Source: Flavobacteriaceae bacterium
GTDB lineage: Bacteria; Bacteroidota; Bacteroidia; Flavobacteriales; Flavobacteriaceae
Length of the DNA: 6,984 nucleotides
Direction of reading: 5' to 3'
Assembly (NCBI GenBank): GCA_013214425.1
Contig: JABSPN010000010.1
Location: forward strand, 13,227 to 20,210
The position numbers and the translations under genes were made by a program. The notes under the pieces were generated by a model. It saw only the letters and a program-made list of their open reading frames with translations, searched no databases and had not been told where the DNA came from. This document shows positions 1 through 6,164 of this stretch, piece by piece; within the stretch, counting starts at the first letter, position 1, and every line of letters starts with the position of its first letter.

Positions 1-79
1 GTTTTTAACTGGGGGTATTTGTTTTTTGTGTTGTTTTTGGTTATTTTCGTATTGTGCTTATAACTAAAAACTGTATTTT
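1..79 (+). promoter_or_regulatory. Leader of glnN with a possible weak Bacteroidota promoter
   Basis: The 79 bases before glnN hold no gene. A TTTG at 18-21 and a TATTTTCG at 42-49 are 20 bases apart. This fits the Bacteroidota sigma factor layout (TTTG at -33, about 19-21 bases, TAnnTTTG at -7) with one mismatch in the -7 box. Transcription would then start near 55-58 and leave a short leader. The stretch is strongly skewed towards G and T on this strand, so chance matches to such boxes are likely and the call is tentative. There is no Shine-Dalgarno sequence before the ATG, which is normal in this phylum. Confidence 0.3.
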
Positions 80-2266
80 ATGTCAACATTAAGATTTTAC
101 GCAATTAAAGAAACATTCAATAGAAAGCCAATTGCTATTGAAGAGAACGTACGCCGTTCAGAATTGTTTGGTAAAAATGTATTTAATGAAAACACCATGC
201 GTCAGTATCTTACAAAAGATGCCTATAAGAGCGTAATGGATGCTATTGAAAACGGAACCAAAATTGACAGAGCTATTGCAGATCAGATTGCTTCTGCAAT
301 GAAAGATTGGTCCTTATCTAAAGGTGCTACACATTACACACACTGGTTTCAACCATTAACTGGGGCAACTGCTGAAAAGCACGATGCGTTTTTTGAGCCA
401 ATTGGAAATGGAAACGCTATTGAAAAATTTGGAGGTGGACAATTAGTACAGCAAGAGCCAGATGCTTCTTCATTTCCGAATGGAGGAATTAGAAATACCT
501 TCGAAGCTAGAGGATATACAGCATGGGATCCAACATCTCCTGCGTTTATCTTCGGAACTACATTATGTATTCCAACAGTATTTGTATCTTATACTGGAGA
601 AGCTTTAGATTATAAAACACCATTATTAAGAGCCTTACAAGCTGTAGATAAAGCAGCAACAGCTGTAGCCAAGTATTTTGATAAAAACGTAACTAAAGTA
701 AATGCTACTTTAGGATGGGAGCAAGAATATTTCTTAATTGATACAGCTTTAGCAAAGTCAAGACCTGACATTATGTTAACGGGTAGAACCTTATTAGGGC
801 ACTCACCTGCAAAAGGTCAGCAGTTAGATGATCACTATTTTGGTTCGATTCCTACACGTGCACTTAACTATATGAGAGATCTTGAGACAGAGTGTATGTT
901 ATTAGGTATTCCTGTTAAAACAAGACATAATGAGGTAGCGCCAAACCAGTTCGAGTTAGCGCCAATTTTTGAAGAAGCAAACTTAGCGGTAGATCACAAC
1001 TCATTAATTATGGATGTGATGCAAAAAGTTGCTGATCGTCATCATTTTAAAGTATTAATGCACGAAAAGCCATTTGCAGGCGTAAATGGGTCTGGAAAGC
1101 ATAATAATTGGTCTTTAGCTACCAATACTGGAGTGAACTTATTAAGTCCGGGGAAAACTCCAATGCATAACTTAGAGTTCTTAACGTTCTTTGTGAATAC
1201 AATCAAAGCGGTATACGAAAATGAAGAGTTGTTAAGAGCTACAATAGCTTCTGCAAGTAACGATCATCGTTTAGGAGCTAACGAAGCACCACCAGCAATT
1301 ATTTCTGTTTTCATCGGGTCTCAGTTATCAGCTGTTCTTGATGCTTTAGAGAATGTAACGAAAGGAAAGATTTCTCCAAAAGAAATGACAGATCTTAAAC
1401 TAAATGTTGTTGGAAAAATTCCTGAGATCTTGTTAGATAATACAGATCGTAATAGAACGTCTCCGTTTGCTTTCACAGGAAACAAGTTTGAGTTTAGAGC
1501 TGTTGGTTCAACAGCAAACTGTGCCAATCCAATGACAGTATTAAATACAATTGTTGCAAAGCAATTACAAGAGTTTAAGACTGAGGTTGATTCCTTAATT
1601 AAGGATAAAAAGATGAAGAAAGATGATGCGATCTTTAATGTGTTAAGAGAGTACATCAAAGCATCTAAAAATATCATGTTCGAAGGTGACGGATATGGTG
1701 ATGCATGGGAAAAAGAAGCTAAGAAAAGAGGTTTAAGTAATAATAAAACAACCCCAGTTGCATTAAAAGCTAAAGTGTCTAAGGATACATTAGCCTTATT
1801 CGATGAAATGGGAGTAATGAATAAAGTTGAAGCAGAAGCGCGTTACGAAATCGAAGTGGAAGAATATGCAATGCGAATTCAAATTGAAGGAAGAGTATTA
1901 GGTGATATTGCAAGGAATCACGTAATCCCAACAGCCATTCGTTATCAAAACATTTTAATTGAAAATGTAAAAGGATTAAAAGAAGTATTTGGGAAAGATT
2001 TCAAGAAGTTAGCGAAAGAGCAAATAGAAATTGTTGAAGCTATCTCTGGACATATCGAAAAAATGAACAAAGGAGTGACCGCTATGGTGAACGAACGTAA
2101 GAAAGCCAATAAGATGGACGATGTAGAAAAAAGAGCGGCTACTTATTGCGATAAAGTAAAACCTTACTTTGATGAGATTCGTTACCACTGTGATAAATTA
2201 GAAATGTTAGTAGACGATGAGCTTTGGCCTTTGACCAAATACAGAGAATTATTATTCACAAGATAA
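80..2266 (+). CDS. glnN: Type III glutamine synthetase (GlnN), cytoplasmic
   Basis: This enzyme joins ammonium to glutamate using ATP to make glutamine, the entry point of nitrogen assimilation. At 728 residues it has the length of the large GSIII class, far longer than GSI (about 470) or GSII. GSIII-type blocks are visible in order: the catalytic strand GWEQEYFLI at 212-220, RHNEVAPNQFELAP at 282-295, the glutamate/ATP-site block VNGSGKHNNWS at 335-345, NDHRLGANEAPPAI at 394-407, and DRNRTSPFAF continuing to GNKFEFRAVGS at 456-477. The C-terminal part, from about 500 on, is charged and helical, as expected for this class, and contains GDIARNHVIPTAIRYQN at 608-624. The ATG at 80 is well supported because an in-frame TAA lies five codons upstream. 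The frame is complete and undamaged, ends in TAA and is followed at once by a terminator, so the gene is probably monocistronic here or the last of its unit. Nothing visible shows how it is regulated; nitrogen control is expected for the family. Confidence 0.97.
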   Translation: MSTLRFYAIKETFNRKPIAIEENVRRSELFGKNVFNENTMRQYLTKDAYKSVMDAIENGTKIDRAIADQIASAMKDWSLSKGATHYTHWFQPLTGATAEKHDAFFEPIGNGNAIEKFGGGQLVQQEPDASSFPNGGIRNTFEARGYTAWDPTSPAFIFGTTLCIPTVFVSYTGEALDYKTPLLRALQAVDKAATAVAKYFDKNVTKVNATLGWEQEYFLIDTALAKSRPDIMLTGRTLLGHSPAKGQQLDDHYFGSIPTRALNYMRDLETECMLLGIPVKTRHNEVAPNQFELAPIFEEANLAVDHNSLIMDVMQKVADRHHFKVLMHEKPFAGVNGSGKHNNWSLATNTGVNLLSPGKTPMHNLEFLTFFVNTIKAVYENEELLRATIASASNDHRLGANEAPPAIISVFIGSQLSAVLDALENVTKGKISPKEMTDLKLNVVGKIPEILLDNTDRNRTSPFAFTGNKFEFRAVGSTANCANPMTVLNTIVAKQLQEFKTEVDSLIKDKKMKKDDAIFNVLREYIKASKNIMFEGDGYGDAWEKEAKKRGLSNNKTTPVALKAKVSKDTLALFDEMGVMNKVEAEARYEIEVEEYAMRIQIEGRVLGDIARNHVIPTAIRYQNILIENVKGLKEVFGKDFKKLAKEQIEIVEAISGHIEKMNKGVTAMVNERKKANKMDDVEKRAATYCDKVKPYFDEIRYHCDKLEMLVDDELWPLTKYRELLFTR

Positions 2267-2269
2267 TTT

Positions 2270-2300
2270 AAAAAGCGACTCAATTTTGAGTCGCTTTTTT
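2270..2300 (+). terminator. Intrinsic terminator of glnN
   Basis: Four bases after the glnN stop lies a near-perfect inverted repeat. The arm AAAAAGCGACTCAA (2270-2283) pairs with TTGAGTCGCTTTTT (2286-2299), and the 3' arm runs into a seven-base T tract that ends at 2301. The innermost A:T pairs probably open to give a loop of about six bases. The GC-rich middle of the stem followed by the T run is a classic rho-independent terminator. The matching A tract on the 5' side would let it also work in reverse, but no reverse gene abuts it. Confidence 0.92.
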
Positions 2301-2301
2301 T

Positions 2302-2580
2302 ATCCTTAATACGTAAAGCAAAACATGATGTTTTTTCAAAAAGAATAGGGAATCAGTTAATGAAACAATTGGTAAACTCTTCCGAAGACAATAATATATA
2401 GATACTATTCTTCAGTGTTTTTTCTCGAAAATAAAGTGACCTTCGAACTTCATTTAAAACAAGAATTTAAGATAATCGGTATTCGTGATAGAATTGCCCA
2501 ACAAGACTAGGAATTGCGAGATACAATGATTTTAGAAACAAGAAGGGGATTAATTTAAGCAACTTAGCTATATTTAGAGG
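2302..2580. other. Gene-free intergenic leader before the symporter
   Basis: This stretch of nearly 280 bases between the glnN terminator and the symporter start contains no convincing gene. The only ATG frames are tiny, for example 10 codons at 2527-2559. I found no TAnnTTTG box after the terminator. The nearest match, TATATTTA at 2569-2576, is only four bases from the start codon and has no TTTG at the right distance upstream. The symporter promoter must lie here unless the gene depends on read-through, but I cannot place it. No clear hairpin, riboswitch or repeat was recognised. Confidence 0.5.
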
Positions 2581-3966
2581 ATGGAATCTCAAAACTCTTT
2601 TTATACAATCATTGACAGAATTGTTAGTGATTTTTCTTCTCTTGTCTGGGGACTCCCATTATTAATATTATTGATAGGAGGAGGGGTATACTTACTAATC
2701 AGATCGCAGTTTATTCCATTTCGATATTTAGGTCATGCTATTGGAGTGCTTAGAGGGAAATATGATGATCCCAACGATCCGGGTCAAATCAATCATTTTG
2801 AAGCCTTGACCACTGCACTTTCCGCTACAGTTGGTATGGGGAATATCTCCGGAGTGGCAGTAGCGATTGCAATTGGTGGCCCCGGAGCTATTTTTTGGAT
2901 GTGGGTTAGCGCCATAGTTGGAATGTCGACAAAGTTTTTCACAGCTACCTTAGCGATTATGTATAGAGGGAAAGATTCTGAAGGAGAAGTTCAAGGAGGC
3001 CCTATGTATTATATTACTGAAGGCTTAGGGAAATCCTGGAAACCATTAGCTATTTTTTTTAGTATAGCAGGATTAATAGGCGCCTTACCAGTTTTTAATG
3101 TGAATCAGTTAACACAAGCGATTAATGATATTTTACTAAAACCCAACGGGATTAAAACTGGATTTGAGTCAGATCTAACAATAGGAATTATTTTAGTTGT
3201 GATTACATCTATTGTCATTCTTGGAGGGATTAGTAAAATAAGTAAAACGGCATCTAAGTTAGTTCCCTCAATGGTGTTATTATATTTTTTATCAGTCATA
3301 ACCATTCTGGTAATCAATATCGATGTAGTGCCAAAATATTTCTCTATGATTTTTACGGAAGCTTTTTCTTCTGAGTTTTTTAAGGGAGAACCCATGCTTG
3401 GTGGTATGGTTGGAGGACTTATAATACTGGGAATCAAACGCGGTGCTTTTTCAAATGAAGCAGGTATTGGTACTGCTCCCATGGCGCATGGAGCTGCTAG
3501 AACTGCTGAACCTGTTCGAGAAGGATTAGTAGCGATGCTGGGGCCAGCTATTGATACATTAATTGTATGTACGCTTACTGGTTTAACTATATTAGTGACT
3601 GGGGTTTGGCAAACTTCAGGAGATAATGGTGTGAGTTTAACAGCTTCTGCTTTTAGTAATGCCTTGCCAGGATTTGGTAATTACCTATTGCTATTATGCA
3701 TATTAGTGTTTAGTATTTCATCTCTTTTTTCCTATTCTTATTACGGTACAAAATGTATGTCCTTTCTATTGGGGGCCAACAAGAAACATTATTACAATTA
3801 CTTCTATATCTTCAGCATTATAATTGGTGCAACGACTTCATTAGATTTAATGATTAATTTGATTGACGGTGTTTTTGCTTTAATGGCTATTCCAACTATG
3901 TTGGCCACCATTATAATGGCTCCACGAGTAGTGAAAGCAGCCAAAGAATACTTCCGAAATTTGTGA
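2581..3966 (+). CDS. AGCS-family sodium:alanine/amino-acid symporter
   Basis: This is an inner-membrane carrier of the alanine-or-glycine:cation symporter family, which imports small neutral amino acids with sodium (or protons). Its 461 residues match the family length. Family hallmarks are visible: TALSATVGMGNISGVA at 78-93 followed by IGGPGAIFWMWV at 98-109, the GGPMYYI block at 139-145, KRGAFSNEAGIGTAPMAH at 286-303, and PVREGLVAMLGPAIDTLIVC at 311-330. About ten or eleven hydrophobic segments can be seen, including 23-41, 155-175, 200-220, 228-249, 315-341, 367-385 and 428-447. The start at 2581 is fixed because an in-frame TAG sits at 2575-2577 and the next in-frame ATG falls deep within the conserved region. 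The AGAGG at 2576-2580 touches the ATG, too close to act as a normal ribosome site. No strong terminator follows. Family assignment is firm. The substrate (alanine, glycine, serine or glutamine) cannot be told from sequence, so I give no gene symbol. Confidence 0.95.
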   Translation: MESQNSFYTIIDRIVSDFSSLVWGLPLLILLIGGGVYLLIRSQFIPFRYLGHAIGVLRGKYDDPNDPGQINHFEALTTALSATVGMGNISGVAVAIAIGGPGAIFWMWVSAIVGMSTKFFTATLAIMYRGKDSEGEVQGGPMYYITEGLGKSWKPLAIFFSIAGLIGALPVFNVNQLTQAINDILLKPNGIKTGFESDLTIGIILVVITSIVILGGISKISKTASKLVPSMVLLYFLSVITILVINIDVVPKYFSMIFTEAFSSEFFKGEPMLGGMVGGLIILGIKRGAFSNEAGIGTAPMAHGAARTAEPVREGLVAMLGPAIDTLIVCTLTGLTILVTGVWQTSGDNGVSLTASAFSNALPGFGNYLLLLCILVFSISSLFSYSYYGTKCMSFLLGANKKHYYNYFYIFSIIIGATTSLDLMINLIDGVFALMAIPTMLATIIMAPRVVKAAKEYFRNL

Positions 3967-4092
3967 AAATCTTTTTAGTTTTTAAAGTAGTTTTGAGAAA
4001 AGGATTATAATGCCAACTTTACCAAAATACTAACTCCTAAATACTAACTACTAACAACTAAATATTATCTTTGCAGCATCTAAAAACACAAC
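3967..4092 (+). promoter_or_regulatory. purM promoter region with perfect -7 box and direct repeat
   Basis: The gap between the symporter and purM contains TATCTTTG at 4066-4073, a perfect match to the Bacteroidota -7 box TAnnTTTG, followed by CA as is often seen in flavobacteria. Transcription would start around 4079-4083, leaving a leader of only about 10-14 bases before the ATG at 4093. No TTG is found at the expected -33 position (about 4042-4045). Instead an 11-base direct repeat, AAATACTAACT, occurs at 4025-4035 and 4039-4049, followed by further CTAAC-like units. The symporter end shows only weak AT pairing and no proper terminator, so some read-through into purM is possible. Confidence 0.7.
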
Positions 4093-5271
4093 ATGAGTTC
4101 AGAAGTTTCAAAACGATACAGTCAACGAGGTGTTTCAGCATCTAAAGAGGATGTGCATAACGCAATCAAGAATATCGATAAGGGATTATTCCCTAAAGCT
4201 TTTTGTAAAATAGTTCCAGATTATTTAACAAATGACGAAGACTATTGTCTTATTATGCATGCCGATGGTGCTGGTACAAAAAGCTCTTTGGCTTATATGT
4301 ATTGGAAAGAAACTGGAGATATTGCTGTTTGGAAAGGAATAGCACAAGATGCACTAATTATGAATATTGATGATTTATTGTGCGTAGGAGCTACTGATAA
4401 TATCATGCTTTCGTCTACTATTGGAAGAAACAAAAATCTAATTTCAGGAGAGGTGATTTCTGCTATCATTAACGGAACAGAAGAGTTGATTAATGAGTTG
4501 AGAGGGTTTGGAGTGAACATCCATTCTACTGGTGGTGAAACAGCAGACGTTGGAGACTTGGTAAGAACTATTATTGTTGATTCTACGGTTACGGCTAGAA
4601 TGAAAAGAAGTGATGTGATTGATAATGCAAATATTCAAGCGGGTGATGTAATTGTCGGCTTAGAATCTTTTGGTCAGGCAACTTATGAGAACGAGTATAA
4701 CGGAGGAATGGGAAGTAATGGTTTGACCTCAGCACGTCACGATGTATTTCATAAGTACTTAGCTGAAAAATATCCAGAAAGTTTTGATGCTTCAGTTCCT
4801 TCTGAATTAGTATATTCAGGTGGAGTAAAATTAACTGATGAGGTTGAGAACGCTCCAATTGATGCAGGGAAATTAGTATTATCACCAACGCGAACTTATG
4901 CTCCAATCATCAAAGAAATTTTATCAAAATATTCTTCAGAAGAAATTCACGGAATGATTCACTGTAGTGGTGGAGCACAAACAAAAATCTTACATTTCGT
5001 AGATCAGCTTCATATTATAAAAGACAACATGTTTCCAATCCCTCCTTTATTTAAATTAATTCAGGAGCAATCGAAAACAGATTGGAAAGAAATGTATCAA
5101 GTGTTTAATTGCGGGCATAGAATGGAGTTATATGTTTCTCCTGAAATAGCTCAGGATTTAATTGCTATTTCCAAGGAATATAATGTCAAGGCACAAATCA
5201 TTGGGCGTGTAGCGTCCTCTGAAAGCAAAAAGCTGACGATTACATCTGAATACGGAACATTCGAATATTAG
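4093..5271 (+). CDS. purM: Phosphoribosylformylglycinamidine cyclo-ligase (AIR synthase, PurM)
   Basis: PurM closes formylglycinamidine ribotide with ATP to give aminoimidazole ribotide (AIR), the fifth step of purine synthesis, in the cytoplasm. Motifs follow the PurM fold in order: YSQRGVS near the N-terminus (9-15), the nucleotide-binding DGAGTK at 58-63, AQDALIMNIDDLLCVGA at 84-100, STGGETADVGD at 145-155, MGSNG at 206-210, LSPTRTYAP at 263-271, GMIHCSGGAQTKI at 287-299, and EMYQVFNCGHRME at 333-345. Its 392 residues exceed the roughly 345 of the E. coli enzyme. The extra length includes sequence before the SNG loop (about 194-207) and a longer middle (about 222-262), which I take to be the usual Bacteroidota form, often annotated only as 'AIR synthase related'. 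The canonical HxTGGG-like loop reads HCSGGA here. The ATG at 4093 is supported by an in-frame TAA four codons upstream and a well-placed promoter. It lies alone rather than in a purine operon. A PurM-like relative with another substrate is the main alternative. Confidence 0.85.
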   Translation: MSSEVSKRYSQRGVSASKEDVHNAIKNIDKGLFPKAFCKIVPDYLTNDEDYCLIMHADGAGTKSSLAYMYWKETGDIAVWKGIAQDALIMNIDDLLCVGATDNIMLSSTIGRNKNLISGEVISAIINGTEELINELRGFGVNIHSTGGETADVGDLVRTIIVDSTVTARMKRSDVIDNANIQAGDVIVGLESFGQATYENEYNGGMGSNGLTSARHDVFHKYLAEKYPESFDASVPSELVYSGGVKLTDEVENAPIDAGKLVLSPTRTYAPIIKEILSKYSSEEIHGMIHCSGGAQTKILHFVDQLHIIKDNMFPIPPLFKLIQEQSKTDWKEMYQVFNCGHRMELYVSPEIAQDLIAISKEYNVKAQIIGRVASSESKKLTITSEYGTFEY

Positions 5272-5286
5272 AAAATTCACCCAAAT

Positions 5287-5328
5287 AATCTCAATATCAC
5301 CTGAATCGATAAACAAAATATCGAGATT
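5287..5328. repeat. Imperfect inverted repeat just after purM
   Basis: The arm AATCTCAATAT (5287-5297) pairs with ATATCGAGATT (5318-5328) at 10 of 11 positions, around a 20-base loop. It begins 15 bases after the purM stop and is followed by CTTTT, so it could be a weak first terminator or an RNA-stabilising stem. The stem is AT-rich and the loop long, so it may not fold strongly. Confidence 0.45.
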
Positions 5329-5363
5329 CTTTTCAGATAGCAACAGCTATTAATTCCTGCGCC

Positions 5364-5388
5364 TATTATCAAGCTCAATTTGATAATA
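5364..5388. repeat. Perfect 9-bp AT-rich inverted repeat
   Basis: The arm TATTATCAA (5364-5372) is perfectly complementary to TTGATAATA (5380-5388), with a seven-base loop GCTCAAT. No T tract follows on either strand, so it is not a standard terminator. It could be a structural RNA stem in the purM 3' end or a protein-binding palindrome. Nothing in the sequence decides between these. Confidence 0.5.
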
Positions 5389-5411
5389 AAGAAAAGGAAA
5401 ATGAATTAAAT

Positions 5412-5439
5412 AAAAAGGCACTCATTGAGTGCCTTTTTT
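5412..5439. terminator. Bidirectional intrinsic terminator between convergent genes
   Basis: The arm AAAAAGGCACTC (5412-5423) pairs with GAGTGCCTTTTT (5427-5438) around a three-base ATT loop, and six T's end the forward side. On the reverse strand the same structure ends in TTTTTATTTAATT. It can therefore stop forward transcription from purM and reverse transcription from the HmuY-like gene, as is usual between converging genes. The stem is strong and perfect. Confidence 0.92.
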
Positions 5440-5472
5440 GTTTCCCTGAATATAAACCCAAATTCAGGAAAC
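5440..5472. repeat. Inverted repeat abutting the terminator
   Basis: GTTTCC, a single unpaired C, then TGAAT (5440-5451) pairs with ATTCAGGAAAC (5462-5472) around a ten-base loop. That gives eleven pairs with one bulge. It starts on the base directly after the forward T tract of the terminator. For a reverse transcript it would form just before the terminator stem. It has no T tract of its own. Confidence 0.55.
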
Positions 5473-5481
5473 GATCAAAAC

Positions 5482-5509
5482 ATAAATTTTGAGAAAATGA
5501 AAAATTTAT
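5482..5509. repeat. AT-only inverted repeat directly after the HmuY-like stop
   Basis: The arm ATAAATTTT (5482-5490) is perfectly complementary to AAAATTTAT (5501-5509), with a ten-base loop. On the reverse strand it begins one base after the stop codon of the lipoprotein gene. The stem has no G:C pair and may be a chance product of the local AT richness, but its position fits a 3' end structure. Confidence 0.4.
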
Positions 5510-5510
5510 T

Positions 5511-6143
5511 TTAGAAGTGAGTTTGGCTTCCGTCTGGCTGATATACATAGTTAAATGTAAAGTATCGGCTTTCGTTAACAAATGCATCTGGATTTGCAGG
5601 AGCATCTTTATAGTAGCTCAGGATTTCCATTTTTGCATATTTACCATCTCTTGTTCTAAAAACTAACACTTTTCCTGCTAATGGAGTAATTAGGAAAGTA
5701 GGCGAACCTGAGTAGTTGTACCATCCGTTGTCACTTCCAGTTGGAATAGCTAAACCAGAATCACCGTCTTGAGCGAATGAATCTGGAAGAACCGTGTTAA
5801 TGTTATTTAATGTACCTGTAGCAATATATGCTGCGGCATCACCAGTTCTAATTGGCTCATCATTTAAGCCAGAAGATTGACCACCATTTATAATGATAGT
5901 TGTTCCTCTAAAAGCAACATCCCATTCTGTGTCACTTGTAGTAGATTGACCGGTAGCAAAATCAAATTTTGCAAAGTCACCACCAATAGGTTGTCCTTGA
6001 CCACCAGTTTGTGGTGCATGATGATTTGATATAAATTGTGTCTCTAATGAAGTAGTATTTGATGTTGTGTTATCATCATCACTGCTACACGAGAAAAGAG
6101 CAATAGAAATAAAAATTAAGGTTAAAAGCTTTATTTGTTTCAT
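5511..6143 (-). CDS. HmuY-family surface lipoprotein (putative heme/iron-uptake partner)
   Basis: The 210-residue protein starts with a lipoprotein signal peptide (MKQIKLLTLIFISIALFSC) with the lipidated cysteine at 19. The following SSDDD resembles the acidic signal that sends Bacteroidota lipoproteins to the cell surface. The rest matches the HmuY family by recognition: FDFATGQ at 60-66, DTEWDVAFRGTTIIINGG at 71-88, VLVFRTRDGKYAKMEILSYY at 159-178, and the end FTFNYVYQPDGSQTHF. Family members such as Porphyromonas gingivalis HmuY bind heme at the surface and pass it to a TonB-dependent receptor. Here such a receptor gene ends 21 bases upstream on the same strand, so the two are probably cotranscribed. 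The only histidines are at 41, 42 and 209, and the only methionine after the start is at 172 within a core strand. The usual axial ligands are therefore not evident, and the ligand may not be heme. The AT-rich gap before the ATG has no Shine-Dalgarno site. Family call is strong, ligand uncertain. Confidence 0.88.
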   Translation of the reverse strand: MKQIKLLTLIFISIALFSCSSDDDNTTSNTTSLETQFISNHHAPQTGGQGQPIGGDFAKFDFATGQSTTSDTEWDVAFRGTTIIINGGQSSGLNDEPIRTGDAAAYIATGTLNNINTVLPDSFAQDGDSGLAIPTGSDNGWYNYSGSPTFLITPLAGKVLVFRTRDGKYAKMEILSYYKDAPANPDAFVNESRYFTFNYVYQPDGSQTHF

Positions 6144-6164
6144 AATAAATAATATAAATTGAGA

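Noticed and set aside
1321..1677. Reverse open frame of 118 codons inside glnN
   Set aside because: It lies wholly within conserved glnN sequence, its product resembles no family I know, and it has no start-site context. It is a shadow of the real gene.
2527..2559. Ten-codon forward frame before the symporter, considered as a leader peptide
   Set aside because: It lacks repeated regulatory codons and an attenuator-like hairpin after it, so it is indistinguishable from chance.
3105..3482. Reverse open frame of 125 codons inside the symporter gene
   Set aside because: It overlaps conserved transporter motifs in the opposite direction and its proline/isoleucine-rich product is the expected antisense of membrane-protein codons.
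3967..4015. Possible terminator after the symporter
   Set aside because: Only weak pairing between AATCTTTT-like and AAAAGGATT-like arms is seen, with a mismatch or bulge, long spacing and no T tract.
4293..4906. Three overlapping reverse frames within purM
   Set aside because: They overlap each other and conserved purM motifs, and their compositions are antisense-like. None has a plausible promoter.
5158..5343. Reverse 61-codon frame over the purM end
   Set aside because: It overlaps the conserved purM C-terminus and has no recognisable product or start context.
5272..5510. Inverted-repeat cluster considered as a CRISPR array or insertion-sequence ends
   Set aside because: The palindromes differ from each other in sequence, so there are no repeated units with spacers. 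There is also no transposase and no target-site duplication.
5375..5605. Reverse 76-codon frame across the terminator region and lipoprotein 3' end
   Set aside because: It spans the bidirectional terminator and the inverted repeats and overlaps the HmuY-like gene in another frame, so a real protein is unlikely.
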